Positions 59,011 to 64,000 of a stretch of DNA of 64,000 nt are shown here, one piece after another; positions within the stretch are counted from its first letter, which is position 1, and each line of letters opens with the position of its first letter. The notes beneath the pieces are model-generated. The model had not been told where the DNA came from. It saw only the letters and a list, made by a program, of their open reading frames with translations, and did not search any database. Position numbers and translations under genes: made by a program. This stretch comes from an uncultured Pelagibacteraceae bacterium (lineage in GTDB: Bacteria; Pseudomonadota; Alphaproteobacteria; Pelagibacterales; Pelagibacteraceae). The stretch spans positions 113,422 through 177,421 of the forward strand of contig CACFOR010000002.1 in the NCBI GenBank assembly GCA_902567785.1. Reading direction: 5' to 3'.

Positions 59011-60273
59011 TTATTTCCTTATTTGTCCCTTCCCCTGCAAAATGTACTTATATGAAGTAAGTTGATCAAGACCTATGGGACCTCTAGGATGAAGTTTGCT
59101 TGTTGATATTCCAACCTCTGCACCGAACCCAAATTCCCCGCCGTCGGCAAATTGTGTTGAGGCATTGTGTATGGCTATGGAACTTTTAATTTCAGAAAGA
59201 AATTTTTTAGCAGTTTTTTTGTTTTTCGTTACTATAGAATCTGTATGAGAAGAGCCATATTCGTTTATATGATCAATAGCTTCAGTTACTCCGTTTACAC
59301 TTTTAACGGAAATTGTAGATGAAAGATATTCTGTTACCCAGTCTTTTTTTTTAGCAATTTTCATTTTTTTTAAAACAAATTTTTTTATCGTTCTATCTCC
59401 AATAATTTTACATCCTAAATTTATTAATTTATCTAATATGGGTTTACAGTGAGTTTTCAAGCAATGTTTGTCTATCAACAACGTTTCGGCTGCACCACAA
59501 ATACTAACATTTCTCATTTTTGAATTTTCTACAACTTTTATCGCTGTATTTAAATCTGCCTCACGATCTACAAATACATGACATAACCCTTCGTAGTGAC
59601 CAATAATTGATACATTTGATTTTTTTAAAACTTTTCTAACTAAGCTTTTTCCACCTCTTGGAATAATTAAATCTATATAATTTTTCATATTAGATAAAAG
59701 ATAATCAACATGACCTCTGTCTTTGCTATCAATAAATTGAATACAATTTTTATCACATTTTTTATTTTTTAATGCTTTTTTAAAAAGTTTTACAAAAATT
59801 TTGTTAGAATGGTAAGCTTCTGATCCTCCACGCAAAATTACAGCATTTCCACTTTTAAAACATAAGGCAGAAACATCAGAAGTTACATTAGGCCTGCTTT
59901 CATAAATTACACCTATTACACCAATCGGAATTGATACTCTTTTTATGGTGAGGCCATTTGGTCTTTTCCAAGTAGATAAAATTTTTCCAATCGGATCTCT
60001 AAACTTAATAACTTTCTCTATAGATTTTCTAATTTGAAAAATCTTTTGACTATTTAATTTTAGTCTTTCAAGCATGCTATGTCTAATTCCTTTTGACTCA
60101 GCATTAGTCATATCTTTTTTGTTAGCATTTAGTATTGATTTTTCATAGATTTTTAAATAGGTGCTAAATTGCTTTAAAACTAAATTTTTTTTATTTAAAT
60201 TTATTTTAGATAAATTTTTAGAAGCTATTTTTGCTTTTTTGCCTATTTTTTCTATATATAAATTTTTATACAT
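59011..60273 (-). CDS. proA: Gamma-glutamyl phosphate reductase
   Basis: A 420-residue aldehyde-dehydrogenase-fold enzyme. VIYESRPNVTSDVSALC and LRGGSEAYHSN bind NADPH and the catalytic Cys lies in VSICGAAETLL. The C-terminal part has FGFGAEVGISTSKLHPRGPIG. It performs the second step of proline synthesis, after ProB. The gene pair is separated by two bases. Confidence 0.96.
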   Translation of the reverse strand: MYKNLYIEKIGKKAKIASKNLSKINLNKKNLVLKQFSTYLKIYEKSILNANKKDMTNAESKGIRHSMLERLKLNSQKIFQIRKSIEKVIKFRDPIGKILSTWKRPNGLTIKRVSIPIGVIGVIYESRPNVTSDVSALCFKSGNAVILRGGSEAYHSNKIFVKLFKKALKNKKCDKNCIQFIDSKDRGHVDYLLSNMKNYIDLIIPRGGKSLVRKVLKKSNVSIIGHYEGLCHVFVDREADLNTAIKVVENSKMRNVSICGAAETLLIDKHCLKTHCKPILDKLINLGCKIIGDRTIKKFVLKKMKIAKKKDWVTEYLSSTISVKSVNGVTEAIDHINEYGSSHTDSIVTKNKKTAKKFLSEIKSSIAIHNASTQFADGGEFGFGAEVGISTSKLHPRGPIGLDQLTSYKYILQGKGQIRK

Positions 60274-60275
60274 TT

Positions 60276-62358
<2,083 letters not shown>

Positions 62359-62395
62359 TCAACTGCAATAAATTTAATTTTGAAGTTGTAGGGAA

Positions 62396-62650
62396 TTAAC
62401 TGGGGATAACAGAAACAAATGTTCTGTTTAGTTTTGAAGTTTTGAAATGAACTTTCCCTTTTATCAATGAGAATATTGAATGGTCTCTACCCATACCCAC
62501 ATGGTTACCAGGGTGTATTTTTGTACCTCTCTGTCTCACAATAATATTTCCTGGTAAAACTAACTGTCCGCCATATCTTTTTACACCAAGACGCCTACCT
62601 GCACTATCTCGGCCATTTCGCGACGATCCACCTGCTTTTTTTGTTGCCAT
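62396..62650 (-). CDS. rpmA: 50S ribosomal protein L27
   Basis: An 84-residue L27 with the characteristic [28 protein letters not shown] start and [28 protein letters not shown]. The N-terminal tail reaches the peptidyl transferase centre. It is 25 bases downstream of rplU. Confidence 0.97.
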   Translation of the reverse strand: MATKKAGGSSRNGRDSAGRRLGVKRYGGQLVLPGNIIVRQRGTKIHPGNHVGMGRDHSIFSLIKGKVHFKTSKLNRTFVSVIPS

Positions 62651-62675
62651 GTTTAATAATCCTTTTTTTATTCTA

Positions 62676-63221
62676 TCACTTTTTTTTTGTTGTTAAAGGT
62701 TTCTTTTTAGTTACTTTTTTTTCAGTATTATCAGTAACTTTTTTTTCTTTTTCTTCTATTTTTTTTAATGATTTTGTAATTTTTTGCTTTTTTTCAATTT
62801 GAATTTTATTAGCTTCTTTTATTTGAGTTTGTCTTACTCTTTCAGCTTTTACCACTTCTTTAGTTAATTTTTTTTGCGGCCCTGCTTCAGAGATTAATTT
62901 TCCATTTTTTGAGAAAATTTTTGTTATCCTAATAAGTGAAATTGGTTGTCTGTGACCATATTTTTTTCTTGAATTTTTTCTTCTTCTTTTTTTAAAAACT
63001 AAAATAGTTTTATTTTTTATATTTCTTAATATAGTAGCTTCGACCTTTGCACCTTGAATATTTGGATTTCCAATTTCTGTTGTTTTATCATCATTCAAAA
63101 ATAGAACATTTTTGAATTCTACAGTTTTTCCTTCTTTATCATTGAGTCTTTCAATCTTCAGAATTTCGCTTGCTGAAACCTTATATTGTTTGCCACCTGT
63201 TTGTATAACTGCGAAAGACAT
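62676..63221 (-). CDS. rplU: 50S ribosomal protein L21 with a long basic C-terminal tail
   Basis: The first ~103 residues form a normal L21 ([37 protein letters not shown]). The remaining ~78 residues are a low-complexity Lys/Glu/Thr-rich tail with predicted helical segments, ending [11 protein letters not shown]21 binds 23S rRNA near L20. The typical bacterial protein is about 103 residues, so the tail is an addition; alphaproteobacterial L21 proteins are often somewhat extended. A strong promoter lies upstream. First gene of the run to rppH. Confidence 0.95.
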   Translation of the reverse strand: MSFAVIQTGGKQYKVSASEILKIERLNDKEGKTVEFKNVLFLNDDKTTEIGNPNIQGAKVEATILRNIKNKTILVFKKRRRKNSRKKYGHRQPISLIRITKIFSKNGKLISEAGPQKKLTKEVVKAERVRQTQIKEANKIQIEKKQKITKSLKKIEEKEKKVTDNTEKKVTKKKPLTTKKK

Positions 63222-63251
63222 TGTTTTAATTTCATATTTGGAAATAGAGGC

Positions 63252-63279
63252 AATATAGCTTTCTAACTTCTTATGTCAA
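63252..63279 (-). promoter_or_regulatory. Predicted sigma-70 promoter of the rplU operon
   Basis: On the minus strand TTGACA (63274-63279) and TATATT (63252-63257) are 16 bases apart, the best -35/-10 pair I found. Transcription would start near 63245, giving a 24-base leader to the rplU ATG at 63221. Confidence 0.65.
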
Positions 63280-63292
63280 GTTATAACAATGA

Positions 63293-64000
63293 TTAAAAAC
63301 TGTCTTTTAGATCTCTAACTTTCTTGAAAACTTTGGAATCTTCTTGATTTTTCATATCTAGTTTAATTTTGAGCTCTTTTTGGTCACATCTTAAAAAAAT
63401 ATTTGATTTCAATTCATCTCCCAAAGTAGATGGAATTGTTGGCAAATTTTCTGATCTTAATTTCTTAATTTTTTCAAACTTTTTTTTTAGATCAATATTA
63501 TTACTCTCATATTTCATGCAAAATTCTGCATTTTTGTAAGTGTATTCATGACCACAATAGATTTTTGTATCTTCAGGGAGTTTTTTAATTTTGTTCAATG
63601 AAGCAAGCATTTGTTTATGGTTTCCTTCAAAAATTCTTCCACATCCTAGAGAAAATAATGTATCTCCAGTAAATGCAATTTTTTCTTTTTCAAAAAAAAA
63701 ACATATATGACCCAAAGTGTGACCAGGAATATGGAATATTTTAGTAGTTAAATTTCCAAAATTCCATATTTCTTTGTCCCTAATAGTTATATCAATACCG
63801 GGTATTCTATGTTTGTCACCTTCAAATCCTACTATTTTTGCATTGTATATTTTTTTCAACTCAATGTTTCCGCCGACATGATCAAAATGGTGGTGCGTAT
63901 TTAATATATAATTTAATTTAAGATTTTCTTTTTTCAAAAAAGAAATTATTGGTTTAGCTTCTGAGGGATCAATCACTCCTGTAGTCTTAGAATTATCATC
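63293..64000 (-). CDS. gloB: Hydroxyacylglutathione hydrolase (glyoxalase II), cut by right window edge
   Basis: The frame is open to the window end, so the N-terminus is missing; 236 codons are visible. The metallo-beta-lactamase signature is HHHFDHVGGN, with GHTLGHICFF, FTGDTLFSLGCGRIFEG and the C-terminal CGHEYTYKNAEFC all typical of GloB. It hydrolyses S-lactoylglutathione to lactate and glutathione in methylglyoxal detoxification. An internal GTG at 63976 is not a credible start because the N-terminal strand would be lost. Confidence 0.92.
   Translation of the reverse strand, partial: DDNSKTTGVIDPSEAKPIISFLKKENLKLNYILNTHHHFDHVGGNIELKKIYNAKIVGFEGDKHRIPGIDITIRDKEIWNFGNLTTKIFHIPGHTLGHICFFFEKEKIAFTGDTLFSLGCGRIFEGNHKQMLASLNKIKKLPEDTKIYCGHEYTYKNAEFCMKYESNNIDLKKKFEKIKKLRSENLPTIPSTLGDELKSNIFLRCDQKELKIKLDMKNQEDSKVFKKVRDLKDSF

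Overview
The window is a gene-dense, very AT-rich stretch of bacterial chromosome. I infer a streamlined marine alphaproteobacterium of the SAR11/Pelagibacterales type. The gene order is alphaproteobacterial (lnt-metK / nusA-infB-rbfA-rpsO-pnp / fabI-fabB-fabA-irr; chvI-chvG-ahcY-tsaE; rplU-rpmA-obgE-proB-proA-nadD-rsfS-ctpA-rppH facing atpHAGDC; rpsT-dnaA). Intergenic gaps are tiny, neighbours often overlap by 1 to 14 bases, TTG starts are common, and several genes usual in these blocks are missing. I see no tRNA, rRNA, CRISPR array, insertion sequence, prophage or other mobile element. The species call is an inference from gene order and composition.

Layout. 1-774: 5' part of a malic enzyme gene (minus strand, cut by the window edge). 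827-5176: murJ, trpS, nfuA and a membrane-anchored glucosaminidase. 5185-6240: a secreted polysaccharide deacetylase. 6212-12770: tsaB, fur, miaB, phoH, ybeY, lnt, metK. 12873-19371: the translation/RNA block nusA, infB, rbfA, rpsO, pnp; infB carries an apparent one-base frameshift at an A9 tract. 19368-21875 (minus): fabI, fabB, fabA for unsaturated fatty acids. 21975-24872: irr, then a rubrerythrin / Fe-S oxidoreductase / DUF3501 cluster, with near-identical Irr-type operator sequences before irr and before rubrerythrin. 24865-29596 (minus): an SH3 protein, moeB-like, coaBC, ubiB, ubiE.

29666-34967: rpsT, then dnaA, dnaN and gyrB without recF. 34975-40121: the redox sensor kinase RegB and its regulator RegA, separated by an opposite-strand polyamine operon (ornithine decarboxylase, deoxyhypusine-synthase-like protein, agmatinase). 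40114-41705 (minus): the biotin transporter BioY and a lone ABC ATPase. 41762-51569: polA, chvI-chvG, ahcY, tsaE, a sugar-kinase-like phosphotransferase, priA. 51672-56472: atpHAGDC. 56469-63221 (minus): a run from rplU down to rppH covering ribosome, proline, NAD and envelope functions. 63293-64000: 3' part of gloB, cut by the right edge.

Most genes are core housekeeping. The parts most worth a second look are the infB frameshift, the paired Irr operators with the poorly characterised rubrerythrin operon and its GC-rich intergenic hairpin, the deoxyhypusine-synthase-like enzyme in a polyamine operon, and the repeated use of overlapping stop codons between convergent genes.
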